A stretch of DNA of 64,000 nucleotides from Clostridium sp. UBA701 (GTDB taxonomy: Bacteria; Bacillota; Clostridia; Clostridiales; Clostridiaceae): assembly GCA_002298125.1 (NCBI GenBank), contig DBMJ01000001.1, positions 155,214 through 219,213 of the forward strand. The letters run 5' to 3'. The translations under genes were made by a program, and so were the position numbers. Below are positions 63,965 to 64,000 of the stretch, piece by piece (position 1 is the first letter of the stretch; each line of letters begins with the position of its first letter). The notes under the pieces are model-generated. The model saw only the letters and a program-made list of their open reading frames with translations. It ran no database searches and was not told where the DNA came from.

Positions 63965-64000
63965 CCCAATAAAAAGGGCCTGTGAAAAAAAGTCTGTAAA

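Overview
The window reads as a 64 kb stretch of chromosome from a low-GC, Gram-positive, anaerobic Firmicute of the Clostridium type. The reasons are the AT-rich sequence with strong AGGAGG-type ribosome binding sites, an rpoN-cggR-gap-pgk glycolysis cluster, a selenocysteine-dependent glycine reductase operon (Stickland fermentation), T-box leaders, an Fe-S type L-serine dehydratase in two subunits, and rubrerythrin. No phage, insertion-sequence transposase, integrase or CRISPR array was seen. The region is almost entirely core metabolism and housekeeping.

Layout. 1-4.7 kb (minus): the 5' part of pgk, then gap, cggR and rpoN. 4.9-9.7 kb (minus): a BMP-type nucleoside ABC transporter (lipoprotein, ATPase, two permeases), followed upstream by about 700 bp without genes. 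10.4-18.4 kb (minus): the glycine reductase operon grdX-trxB-trxA-grdE-grdA-grdB-grdC-grdD behind a tandem glycine riboswitch. grdA and grdB each contain an in-frame UGA that is best read as selenocysteine, and each UGA is followed by a bSECIS-like hairpin. 18.5-20.8 kb: degV-like, trmL and a Cof-type phosphatase. 20.9 kb: tRNA-Leu(CAG). 21.1-27.1 kb (minus): MoxR ATPase, DUF58 and transglutaminase membrane protein in one operon, plus a VanW-family protein. 27.2-30.6 kb: M42 peptidase, DUF2804 and an alpha/beta hydrolase. 30.6-32.5 kb: a sodium-pump decarboxylase beta subunit, a 44-residue gamma-like subunit, and nth. 32.7-34.9 kb: kbl-tdh for threonine to glycine. 35.2-38.9 kb: plsC, queG, and cysK-cysE behind a cysteine T-box. 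38.9-46.7 kb: an MgtE-like CBS protein, YgiQ-type radical SAM protein, several membrane proteins, pssA, a repeat-rich spacer and rubrerythrin. 46.8-50.1 kb: uridine-kinase-like protein and sdaAB-sdaAA. 50.2-53.9 kb: DUF421/DUF4363, fba, and an NA37-type nucleoid protein with a DUF6106-like membrane protein. 54-57.8 kb: MATE exporter with an unusual structured leader, and an AraC regulator with a GH39-like tail. 57.9-60.5 kb: a CYTH / DUF5685 / J-domain / membrane-protein operon. 60.6-64 kb: tRNA-Gln(CTG), a rhodanese, and leuS behind a leucine T-box.

The genes fit together as amino-acid fermentation. Tdh and Kbl convert threonine to glycine. Glycine switches on (by inference) the riboswitch-controlled grd operon. 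Thioredoxin and thioredoxin reductase supply electrons, and glycine is reduced to acetyl phosphate. Serine dehydratase gives pyruvate, and cysteine synthesis is under tRNA-Cys control. Glycolysis is probably governed by CggR at two places: the cggR promoter and the promoter of fba, 48 kb away, where the same 20-bp-spaced GGGAC pair is present.

The least explained pieces are the highly folded 145-nt element ahead of the MATE gene (55481-55627), which also carries a tiny possible leader peptide, and the CYTH-DUF5685-J-domain operon. No clearly new defence or mobile system was found.
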